Source: JAWVZY01 sp033721955 (GTDB lineage: Bacteria; Patescibacteriota; Minisyncoccia; Spechtbacterales; 2-12-FULL-38-22). From it: a stretch of DNA of 18,208 bases. Positions 7,836-14,464 of this stretch are shown piece after piece (the first letter of the stretch is position 1; each line of letters begins with the position of its first letter). The stretch is taken from contig JAWVZY010000015.1 of NCBI GenBank assembly GCA_033721955.1, positions 1 through 18,208 of the forward strand, in the 5' to 3' direction. Below the pieces are notes generated by a model, which was not told the origin of the DNA, ran no database searches, and saw only the letters and a list, made by a program, of their open reading frames with translations. Both the position numbers and the translations under genes were made by a program.

Positions 7836-8977
7836 AAATAGTATTTACCGGCGGCGGCACAGGGGGGCATACATTTCCACTCATAGCTGTAGCAAGAGAA
7901 TTGAATAACATAGCACGCGAAAGAAAGGAGGTTTTAGACCTTGTGTTTATGGGGCATGCAACAGGCACAGAAGAGCTTATGCGCAAGAACGGAATAAAAC
8001 CGATACATATATCTACAGAAAAGTTTAGAAGATATTTTTCGTTTCATTATTTGCTTGTCTTGCCTAAAATTATAATTGGTTTTATTCAGGCCTATATATA
8101 CCTTTTGTGGCATATGCCCGATGTTATTTTTTCAAAAGGGGGCTATGGAAGCTTTCCTGTTGTAGTTGTGGGCTGGCTTTTTAAAATTCCTGTAATTACC
8201 CATGAATCCGATGCGATAAGCGGCATGGCAAATAGAGTAATGGCTCGTTTTTGTAAAAAAATTATTGTTTCTTTTCCGGGAGAATACCCAAAACTTCCAT
8301 CCGAAAAAATAGTGCATATAGGCAACCCTGTGCGAAATTTCTCAAATATACCCGCTCCAATGGAAGCTAAAAAAATCCTTGGCATTTCTTCACAGAAACC
8401 TGTAATATTTATAATGGGAGGTAGTCAGGGCGCTCAACAAATAAATACTCTTATAGTTTCTATACTGGAAAAAATAGTCCAAGAATATGAAGTTATACAT
8501 GTTACAGGTAAAGATCATTTCGGCCCCATTAAAGAATATGCAAATAGACTACCCGCCAATCTTAAAAACTCTTATCATCCACACGCATTTTTAGAAGAAG
8601 AACAGCTAAAGCTGGCCTATAGTGCATCTGATCTTGTAATATCCAGAGCGGGTGCGGGGGCGATTTTTGAGATAGCATCTGTCGGACGAGCAAGTATTCT
8701 TATACCTTTAGCGGGTTCTGCATATGGACATCAGCAAAAAAATGCGCAAACCTACCAGGCCACCGGCGCATGCATAGCCCTAGATGCGGGAAATCTTACT
8801 GACGACTTTTTAATGGAAAGGATTAGTTCCATAACCAAAGATCCTCAGAAAAAAAGAGCTATGCAAGAAGCCGCTATTAAGTTCTCAAAACCAAATGCAG
8901 CAAAAGAGATAGCTGAAATACTTGTAGGTCTAAATAAAAAATTGAGTAAACAAAAAATTATAAAAAACTATGGATAA
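7832..8977 (+). CDS. murG: Lipid II synthase MurG
   Basis: Membrane-associated GT28 transferase that adds GlcNAc from UDP-GlcNAc to lipid I on the cytoplasmic face, giving lipid II, the substrate of FtsW encoded just upstream. The N-terminal GGGTGGH loop is at 7-13, SKGGYGSFPV at 101-110, GGSQGAQ at 196-202, and the UDP-sugar region with Glu280 and HQQKNA (300-305) follows. The family's usual HEQN reads HESD at 124-127. The length of 381 residues is slightly above E. coli's. The start overlaps the ftsW stop by four bases (ATGA), and the end overlaps gltX by eight, giving an unbroken ftsW-murG-gltX run. Confidence 0.95.
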   Translation: MKIVFTGGGTGGHTFPLIAVARELNNIARERKEVLDLVFMGHATGTEELMRKNGIKPIHISTEKFRRYFSFHYLLVLPKIIIGFIQAYIYLLWHMPDVIFSKGGYGSFPVVVVGWLFKIPVITHESDAISGMANRVMARFCKKIIVSFPGEYPKLPSEKIVHIGNPVRNFSNIPAPMEAKKILGISSQKPVIFIMGGSQGAQQINTLIVSILEKIVQEYEVIHVTGKDHFGPIKEYANRLPANLKNSYHPHAFLEEEQLKLAYSASDLVISRAGAGAIFEIASVGRASILIPLAGSAYGHQQKNAQTYQATGACIALDAGNLTDDFLMERISSITKDPQKKRAMQEAAIKFSKPNAAKEIAEILVGLNKKLSKQKIIKNYG

Positions 8978-10412
8978 ATCAGTTAATACAAAGGGCGGTG
9001 TTCGCGTGCGCATGGCGCCCTCACCAACAGGCACACTTCATGTAGGTACTGCCCGCACGGCGCTATTTAATTATTTATTTGCGCGCCATCATAAAGGCAC
9101 CTATGTAATGCGCATAGAAGACACAGATAGAGAACGGTCAGATAAAAAGCTAGAGGAAAATATTACAGAAGGCCTAAAATGGCTGGGGTTGGAGTGGGAT
9201 GAATTTTATAGGCAAAGTGAAAGAATGGGGGTGTATGAACAATACCTAAGAAAACTTTTAGAAGAGGATAAAGCATTTTATTGTTGGCATACAAAAGATG
9301 AGTTACAGGTTGAGAGAGAAAAACAAATGAAAAGCAAAGAGGCGCCGCGCCATATATGTTCTTATAGGGATGAGGACATTAGGGATGAGAAAGAAAAAAT
9401 TAAAAGATCCATAATACGGTTCAAAAATAACACAAGAGGAGATATAGAATTTACCGACCTTGTAAGAGGTAAAGTAAAGTTTGATGCGCAAAACCTGGGC
9501 GATTTTTCAATAGCAAGAAGTATTAATGATCCTCTGTATAATTTTGCGGTAGTTGTAGACGATAATGAAATGCAAATAACCCACGTTATGCGGGGAGAAG
9601 ACCACATATCAAATACGCCCAGGCAAATTTTAATATTAGAAGCTCTTAATTGGGAAAGACCGCAATATGCCCACATACCTCTATTGCTGGGTTCTGATAA
9701 AAGTAAGCTGAGTAAGAGGCACGGCGCTACATCCGTCTCAGAATACAAGGACATGGGCTATCTCCCGGCAGCCATGTTTAATTTTCTCGCTCTTCTCGGA
9801 TGGCATCCCAAAGATGACGAAAAAGAAATAATGAATAAAGAGCAGATCATAGAAGAATTTATGATAAGCGATGTACAGCAAAGCGGTGCTATATTTGATA
9901 TAGAAAAACTAAACTGGATGAACGCAAATTATATAAGATCTCTTAAGCTTAAGGAGTTCAGGCAGTTATGTATGCCTTATCTTGAAAATGCAAACCTTAT
10001 AGATAAAAAAACGGACAACGACTGGCTTGAAAAAATACTTGGAATGGAGCAGGAGCGTATAAAAAAATTATCCGATATAGTTGATGCTGTAAAATTCATA
10101 TTTGAAGATATAAACTATAATAGCGAGCTGCTTATATGGCGTAAATCTGATAAAAAAGATGCCGCAGAGCAATTAAGAGAATTAAATGCTATAATAGAAA
10201 AAATAGATGAAAAGAACTGGAATAAAGACGAGCTGGAAAAAATAATCATGCCCCATGCTCAAGAAAAAGGGGACAGGGGAAGGGTTTTATGGCCTTTACG
10301 GGTTGCTGTCTCAGGTAAAAAGGCCTCTCCCGGACCTTTTGAAATAATGGAGGTACTAAAAAAGAAAAAGGTATTGTCAAGAATTGACAACGCAATCAAA
10401 AAATTACAGTAA
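8970..10412 (+). CDS. gltX: Glutamyl-tRNA synthetase
   Basis: Class I synthetase charging tRNA(Glu), and possibly tRNA(Gln) if the organism uses the amidotransferase route. The nucleotide-binding HIGH-type motif is HVGT at 24-27, within SPTGTLHVGTARTALFN. RIEDTDRER is at 48-56. The KMSKS-type loop reads KLSKR at 246-250. The C-terminal helical anticodon-binding domain ends with LWPLRVAVSG and SPGPFE. Length is typical at 480 residues. A zinc-type site appears as C105-x-H107 and H128-x-C130, a rearranged ligand set. The gene overlaps murG by 8 nt and sits among wall genes that also depend on glutamate, although a regulatory link is only a guess. Confidence 0.96.
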   Translation: MDKSVNTKGGVRVRMAPSPTGTLHVGTARTALFNYLFARHHKGTYVMRIEDTDRERSDKKLEENITEGLKWLGLEWDEFYRQSERMGVYEQYLRKLLEEDKAFYCWHTKDELQVEREKQMKSKEAPRHICSYRDEDIRDEKEKIKRSIIRFKNNTRGDIEFTDLVRGKVKFDAQNLGDFSIARSINDPLYNFAVVVDDNEMQITHVMRGEDHISNTPRQILILEALNWERPQYAHIPLLLGSDKSKLSKRHGATSVSEYKDMGYLPAAMFNFLALLGWHPKDDEKEIMNKEQIIEEFMISDVQQSGAIFDIEKLNWMNANYIRSLKLKEFRQLCMPYLENANLIDKKTDNDWLEKILGMEQERIKKLSDIVDAVKFIFEDINYNSELLIWRKSDKKDAAEQLRELNAIIEKIDEKNWNKDELEKIIMPHAQEKGDRGRVLWPLRVAVSGKKASPGPFEIMEVLKKKKVLSRIDNAIKKLQ

Positions 10413-10413
10413 G

Positions 10414-11769
10414 ATGTCTAAAAAACTTTTATTATTTATATTTAGTTTACTTTTTATATTAACCCTTGTCGCGGAAAGGGGAGGGGTTAACGCGCAATAC
10501 GATCAATACGGCAGATACCTGACACCGCCTCCCGCCGAAGAACCGGAGGAAGAATTCCAACAAGAAGAACAAACTAATAATAACTACAATGAAGAAATAG
10601 AAGAACTTGAAGAGAAAATCAAACAACAAGAAGAGAGCTTAAAAAAATTGCGTGAAGAAGCTCAAAAACAAGAACAAAATCTTGAAAAAACAGAGGAGCA
10701 TGCTGAAAACCTTGAAGATTACATAGCATATTTTAATAATGAAATATATAAACTAGAGGGCAGAATAAGTATAACAAAAGAACAAATACTATCGACTCAA
10801 CTTGCTATACAAAAAGTAGAGCTGGAAATAAACAAAAAAGAAAATGATATAGACAGAGTCAAAGAACAAATGACGGCTCTGGTACAAGAAATATACAAAA
10901 CAGACCAAGAATCTATTTTGGAGCTTGTATTTAAATATGAAAATTTTTCAACTTTTTTTGATCAGGTGCAAGCAAGGCAATCGTTGCAAATATCAATGGA
11001 TGATAATCTAAAGCACCTAAAGGCACTAAAAGCACAACTGCTCAAATCTAAAGAAGAGCTCGATGAAGAAAAAGAGCAACTTGAATATGATGCAAAAATA
11101 CTACGAGATCAAAGAATAATTCTAGAGCAGAAAAAAATATCGCAAAGACAGCTCCTGGCACAAACCCAACAAGAGGCCACCGGGTATAAGCAAACTCTAA
11201 ATGAGATAAGACGAAAAGAGCAAGAAATGCGCCAAGAAATATTTGATCTCGAGGATCAGTTAAGACAGGCGCTTGATCCAAGCAATGTGCCCGAGGCACG
11301 AAAAGGCATACTGCAGTGGCCAACAGAGGGCATTTTAACGCAGGGTTATGGGTGTCTTCATAATTCTTGGGCCAGAAGCTCATATCCATCGTGTGATGGA
11401 GGCGCGGGAGGTTTTCACAATGGTGTTGATGTAGCAGCAGGTCTTGGAACACCTATACGCTCGGCCGATGAAGGTGTGGTTAAGGCAATGGAAAGCTCTC
11501 CTTATGCCTATGGGTACTGGCTTGCAGTTGAACATCCAAACGGCCTTGTAACAACATATACACACATGTCATCCCTGCGACCGGTTGCAGTAGGTCAGGA
11601 AGTTAAAAGGGGACAAGTAGTGGGGTATATGGATTCAACAGGATTTTCAACAGGGCCGCATTTGCATTTTATGGTTTATGCGCCCGGAACATTTAAAACA
11701 AAGCCCAGCAGTATTGCCGGCATATTGCCAATTGGCGCGACGTTAAATCCATTTGATTATCTTCAATAA
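10414..11769 (+). CDS. Secreted coiled-coil M23 (LytM-type) murein endopeptidase
   Basis: Predicted exported peptidoglycan hydrolase. I chose ATG 10414, one base after the gltX stop, over the upstream TTG at 10384, because it places a clean signal peptide at the N-terminus (basic MSKK, hydrophobic core to about residue 19, likely cleavage after VNA near 27). A Pro/Glu/Gln-rich stretch leads to a coiled coil at about residues 57-285. Then comes the M23 domain with zinc ligands His335 and Asp339 (HNGVD), His384 (TYTHMS), and His416/His418 (GPHLHF). Two cysteines at 314 and 327 flank an inserted loop and could form a disulfide. The layout matches EnvC-like proteins, but the metal site is intact here, so it is probably catalytic. 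The 451-residue product is last in the murI run. Confidence 0.92.
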   Translation: MSKKLLLFIFSLLFILTLVAERGGVNAQYDQYGRYLTPPPAEEPEEEFQQEEQTNNNYNEEIEELEEKIKQQEESLKKLREEAQKQEQNLEKTEEHAENLEDYIAYFNNEIYKLEGRISITKEQILSTQLAIQKVELEINKKENDIDRVKEQMTALVQEIYKTDQESILELVFKYENFSTFFDQVQARQSLQISMDDNLKHLKALKAQLLKSKEELDEEKEQLEYDAKILRDQRIILEQKKISQRQLLAQTQQEATGYKQTLNEIRRKEQEMRQEIFDLEDQLRQALDPSNVPEARKGILQWPTEGILTQGYGCLHNSWARSSYPSCDGGAGGFHNGVDVAAGLGTPIRSADEGVVKAMESSPYAYGYWLAVEHPNGLVTTYTHMSSLRPVAVGQEVKRGQVVGYMDSTGFSTGPHLHFMVYAPGTFKTKPSSIAGILPIGATLNPFDYLQ

Positions 11770-11797
11770 TTTAATAAAAGACAATAATTTTTATCAA

Positions 11798-11823
11798 TTG
11801 TCAAGTTTAATAATTTTTATATC
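11798..11823 (+). promoter_or_regulatory. Possible weak promoter for the 101-aa gene
   Basis: TTGTCA (11798-11803) and TATATC (11818-11823) resemble -35 and -10 boxes, but their 14-base spacing is too short for a strong promoter. If the -10 is real, the start would fall at the ATG at 11830, again leaderless. The -35 box lies in the right arm of a weak inverted repeat (GACAAT 11780-11785 and ATTGTC 11797-11802). Confidence 0.3.
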
Positions 11824-11829
11824 CGATAA

Positions 11830-12135
11830 ATGGGACTTCATAGATTAATTTTAGTTCTTATAATGCTTCTGGTGATGCTTATTATATTACCGGGAGATGT
11901 TACAGAAGCAATACCGCTGTTTGGCGATCTTGGAGTAAAAATAAATGAAAAGTTTTCACAATTACTTGAGCTCGGAGAAAACTTATTTATAAAAGGGGTA
12001 TCTATAGCCCAAAATACATTTAAAACGGCTAAAAATGCCATTCAAGAGGCCTGGCATGCAGTTAATGTAACAATAGATAAAATAAGTGAGATATTAGATA
12101 AAGCTATACGTATTAATAAAATAATACAGGAATAA
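11830..12135 (+). CDS. Small exported or membrane-anchored helical protein, unknown
   Basis: I do not recognise this 101-residue protein. Residues 4-21 are strongly hydrophobic (LILVLIMLLVML in the middle), with a possible signal-peptidase site after VTEA at about residue 27. If uncleaved, it would be a single anchor with the rest outside. The remainder, from about residue 35 to the end, reads as long amphipathic alpha helix rich in Lys, Glu, Ile and Ala, with no cysteine and no enzyme motif. It begins 60 nt after the M23 peptidase gene, so an envelope role is possible but unproven. No Shine-Dalgarno is seen. Codon use and the hydrophobic N-terminus argue for a real gene; homologues in relatives would settle it. 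Confidence 0.68.
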   Translation: MGLHRLILVLIMLLVMLIILPGDVTEAIPLFGDLGVKINEKFSQLLELGENLFIKGVSIAQNTFKTAKNAIQEAWHAVNVTIDKISEILDKAIRINKIIQE

Positions 12136-12352
12136 GCGACCCAAGTACCGTATAAAATAGTAAAATAAACTTAAAGTGCGAAATAATGTCTAGATATGAC
12201 ACAAAGTTGGTGCAATATACAGTTTTTCCACAAAATAGACCTTTACAGTTATAAGCGTACATTTTACTATGATAATAGGATATAACTTCGCTTTACCTAT
12301 ATTGTGCGAATAATACTATATCCTTTAATATAGCTAAATACCCCTCTTCCCT
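12136..12352. other. 217-base non-coding gap with repeats upstream of xer
   Basis: This is the longest gap in the window. It is AT-rich and holds two near-copies of GTGCGAAATAAT (12176-12187; 12304-12314 lacks one A). It also has two inverted repeats: AGGATATA (12277-12284) with TATATCCT (12317-12324), and CTATATT (12297-12303) with AATATAG (12327-12333). A lone DnaA-box-like TTTTCCACA lies at 12224-12232. No RNA gene or convincing ORF is seen. It must contain the xer promoter and may hold a recombinase site or operator. Confidence 0.75.
12297..12333 (+). repeat. dif-like inverted-repeat element before xer
   Basis: The 7-bp arms CTATATT and AATATAG enclose 23 bases. Within, TGTGCGAATAA (12303-12313) matches 9 of 11 positions of the E. 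coli dif XerC arm as I remember it. The expected XerD arm after a 6-base spacer is poor (about 5 of 11). The element could be a lineage-specific Xer site, an operator, or simply promoter sequence. Confidence 0.35.
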
Positions 12353-13312
12353 ATGAATAAGTCAAATAAACCCATACCTGAACATATAACCGATTTTCTG
12401 GACTATTGCGAGATAGAAAAAGGTCTTGCAAATAAAACTCAGGAAAATTATGCAAGATATTTAAAAGTTTTTGTAAAATGGTTAAAAAAAAGCGGCAATG
12501 ATTCTCTACTCCCCCATCAGCTTACCCCCGACCATATATGGAAATATAGATTATACCTATCTCGCAAACATAAAACGCCTTCAGGCGATAATTTAAAAAA
12601 AATTACCCAAAATTACTATCTGGTAGCACTAAGAGCTCTTTTGGATTACTTTACAGACAGAGATATCACATCACTGCCTTCAAGTAAAATAAAACTGCCA
12701 AAAGGAGCAAAGCAAGAAACTGTTAAGTTCTTGACCCTTGATCAAATGAAAAAATTAATGGAAACACCTGATACAAGAAAAAAAGGTGGTCTGAGAGACA
12801 GAGCTATTATAGAAACGTTATTTTCAACCGGGCTTCGCATATCTGAACTTGTTGATCTCAATAGAGACCAAATAAATTTTAAAAACATGGATGAAGGCCT
12901 GGAACTTACAATAACAGGTAAAGGAAACGCCACCAGAACCGTATATTTTTCTCCAAGAGCCCTTAAATGGCTAAAAATGTATACAGATAGCCGTGAGGAT
13001 ACAGATCCCGCTCTATTTATAAATTATAGAAGCAGAGGCGATACCGACTCTCGCCGCCTCTCAAAGCGCTACATAGAGCAAATGGTTAAAAAATATGGCA
13101 AACTGGCCGGACTACCTGTTAATGTAACACCCCACGTTCTTCGCCATTCCTATGCTACAGATCTTCTAACTCAAGGGGTGGATCTTAGAACAGTGCAGGA
13201 GTTTTTAGGGCATAAAAATATAGCAACTACCCAAATTTATACTCACGTTACAAGCAAGCGCCTAAAAGATATACATAAAAAATTTCACGGAGGCAATCGC
13301 CTTGAAGAATAA
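12353..13312 (+). CDS. Xer-type tyrosine recombinase
   Basis: Site-specific recombinase expected to resolve chromosome dimers. The N-terminal SAM-like core-binding domain covers about residues 8-103 and the catalytic domain 125-310. All catalytic residues are in place: Arg162 (TGLRISEL), Lys190 (GKGNATR), His261 and Arg264 (HVLRHSYATD), His287 (LGHKN), and nucleophile Tyr296 (TQIYTHV). The length of 319 and the C-terminal sequence resemble XerC/XerD more than phage integrases. I cannot tell XerC from XerD, and it may be a sole recombinase acting on both half-sites. It has its own terminator and an upstream gap with dif-like sequence. No Shine-Dalgarno is seen; the start is preceded by the pyrimidine tract CCCCTCTTCCCT. 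Confidence 0.94.
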   Translation: MNKSNKPIPEHITDFLDYCEIEKGLANKTQENYARYLKVFVKWLKKSGNDSLLPHQLTPDHIWKYRLYLSRKHKTPSGDNLKKITQNYYLVALRALLDYFTDRDITSLPSSKIKLPKGAKQETVKFLTLDQMKKLMETPDTRKKGGLRDRAIIETLFSTGLRISELVDLNRDQINFKNMDEGLELTITGKGNATRTVYFSPRALKWLKMYTDSREDTDPALFINYRSRGDTDSRRLSKRYIEQMVKKYGKLAGLPVNVTPHVLRHSYATDLLTQGVDLRTVQEFLGHKNIATTQIYTHVTSKRLKDIHKKFHGGNRLEE

Positions 13313-13340
13313 ATAAAACCGAGCATATGCTCGGTTTTAT
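13313..13340 (+). terminator. Palindromic terminator after xer
   Basis: A perfect 28-base palindrome. The left arm ATAAAACCGAGCAT is matched exactly by ATGCTCGGTTTTAT. GC pairs sit in the core and T's follow. It begins directly after the xer stop codon and could work on both strands. Confidence 0.88.
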
Positions 13341-13346
13341 ACTAAC

Positions 13347-13404
13347 TTTACAAAAAACTATTTTTTCTTTATAGTATCCACAGTTCTCAAGATAAGGAGA
13401 TAAA
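13347..13404 (+). promoter_or_regulatory. Sigma-70-type promoter and Shine-Dalgarno site for asd
   Basis: TTTACA at 13347-13352 and TATAGT at 13370-13375 are separated by 17 bases, each one mismatch from consensus. Transcription should start near 13382. AAGGAGA (13394-13400) lies four bases before the ATG at 13405. This is the only strong Shine-Dalgarno sequence found in the window. Confidence 0.8.
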
Positions 13405-14430
13405 ATGACTAAGATCAATCTTGCAATTGTAGGAGCCACGGGTAATGTTGGCCGTACAATGCTAAGAGTGCTTGAAGAGAGAGAATTCCCCATAAACGAG
13501 CTTAAGTTGATTGCCTCAGAACGCTCTGCGGGAAAAGCTATGTATTTTGCGGGGAAAACCATACACGTAGATACACTAAAGCCCGACAGTTTTGAAAATT
13601 CCGATATAGCCCTGTTTTCAGCCGGCTCTTCTGTCAGCCGGAGTGCGGCCCCACTTGCAGTTGGCAGCGGATGTTTCGTTGTAGATAACTCAAACGCCTG
13701 GCGCATGGAACAAAATGTTCCTCTTATTGTACCGGAAGTTAATCCGCTATCTCTACCTACAGGTAAAGAACCGCGGATAATCGCAAATCCAAACTGCTCA
13801 ACCATACAAATGGCTGTAGCTCTTTGGCCAATACACCAAAAGGCGGGTCTGAAACGAATTGTAGTTTCTACATATCAGGCAGTAAGCGGTACGGGCAAAA
13901 AAGCGCTTGAGGAGCTTCACTTCCAATCAGGCAGAGTTCTAAATGTTCCCGAAAAAGAACTTGACCATAAAGTTTACCCTCATCAGATTGCTTTCAACTG
14001 TCTTCCTCATATTGATGAATTTCTTGAAGATGGTTACACAAAAGAAGAAATGAAAATGGTCAATGAAACAAGAAAAATATTCAATACACCGCTTCTCCCT
14101 ATTAGCGCGACATGTGTGCGAGTCCCTGTATTTAATGGCCATGCAGAAAGCATCAATATAGAGACAAATATAGAAATAACCCCCGAAGATGCCCGAAAAG
14201 TATTAAATGATGCTCCTGGAGTAAAAGTAGTTGATGATCCTGAAAATAATCAATACCCTATGCAAATTACCGCAAATGGTATAGATGAAGTTCTTGTAGG
14301 CAGAATACGAAAAGATAATTCAGTAAAAAACGGCTTAAATATATGGGTAGTTGCAGATAATCTAAGAAAAGGGGCTGCAACTAATACAGTACAAATTGCA
14401 CAACTCCTTCTTAAAAAGTCCTTTAAATAG
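13405..14430 (+). CDS. asd: Aspartate-semialdehyde dehydrogenase
   Basis: NADPH-dependent enzyme that reduces aspartyl phosphate to aspartate semialdehyde, the branch point to diaminopimelate/lysine, threonine and methionine. The Rossmann loop GATGNVG is at 10-16. Catalytic Cys131 is in NPNCST. Gln158 (TYQAVSGTG), Arg239 and His246 (VPVFNGHAES) are the other active-site residues. At 341 residues it fits the bacterial family. In this wall-gene context its main product may be diaminopimelate for peptidoglycan, but dapA and dapB are not in view. It stands as a single-gene unit with its own promoter, ribosome-binding site and terminator, unlike the coupled genes upstream. Confidence 0.96.
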   Translation: MTKINLAIVGATGNVGRTMLRVLEEREFPINELKLIASERSAGKAMYFAGKTIHVDTLKPDSFENSDIALFSAGSSVSRSAAPLAVGSGCFVVDNSNAWRMEQNVPLIVPEVNPLSLPTGKEPRIIANPNCSTIQMAVALWPIHQKAGLKRIVVSTYQAVSGTGKKALEELHFQSGRVLNVPEKELDHKVYPHQIAFNCLPHIDEFLEDGYTKEEMKMVNETRKIFNTPLLPISATCVRVPVFNGHAESINIETNIEITPEDARKVLNDAPGVKVVDDPENNQYPMQITANGIDEVLVGRIRKDNSVKNGLNIWVVADNLRKGAATNTVQIAQLLLKKSFK

Positions 14431-14436
14431 AATCCT

Positions 14437-14464
14437 AAAGATCCCATAACCCGGGGTCTTTTTT
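14437..14464 (+). terminator. Terminator between convergent asd and murC
   Basis: AAAGATCCC (14437-14445) pairs with GGGGTCTTT (14453-14461), giving nine pairs including one G-U, around a seven-base loop and followed by more T's. The murC stop codon (14463-14465, minus) lies at its edge. On the minus strand the U-tract is poorer. Confidence 0.82.

Noticed and set aside
10384..10413. Upstream TTG start for the M23 peptidase
   Set aside because: It would add ten polar residues before the signal peptide and lie inside gltX; the ATG at 10414 gives a normal signal sequence.
11048..11452. Open frame of 134 codons on the minus strand inside the M23 gene
   Set aside because: It is antisense to a coiled-coil region, a common artefact, and shows no recognisable domain.
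11780..11802. Inverted repeat GACAAT/ATTGTC after the M23 gene as a terminator
   Set aside because: Six AT-rich pairs around an 11-base loop with no T-run directly after; too weak to call a terminator.
12224..12232. TTTTCCACA fits the relaxed DnaA-box pattern, raising the idea of an origin
   Set aside because: It is a single box in AT-rich sequence, with no cluster and no dnaA, dnaN or gyr genes nearby; the flanking genes converge rather than diverge overall.
12353..13312. Xer protein as a phage or integron integrase marking a mobile island
   Set aside because: There is no tRNA target, attachment repeat, cargo gene or composition shift; the size and motifs fit a housekeeping Xer.
13248..13805. 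Long open frame (185 codons) on the minus strand across the xer end and asd start
   Set aside because: It lies opposite two well-supported genes, crosses the xer terminator and asd promoter, and its translation shows no family features.
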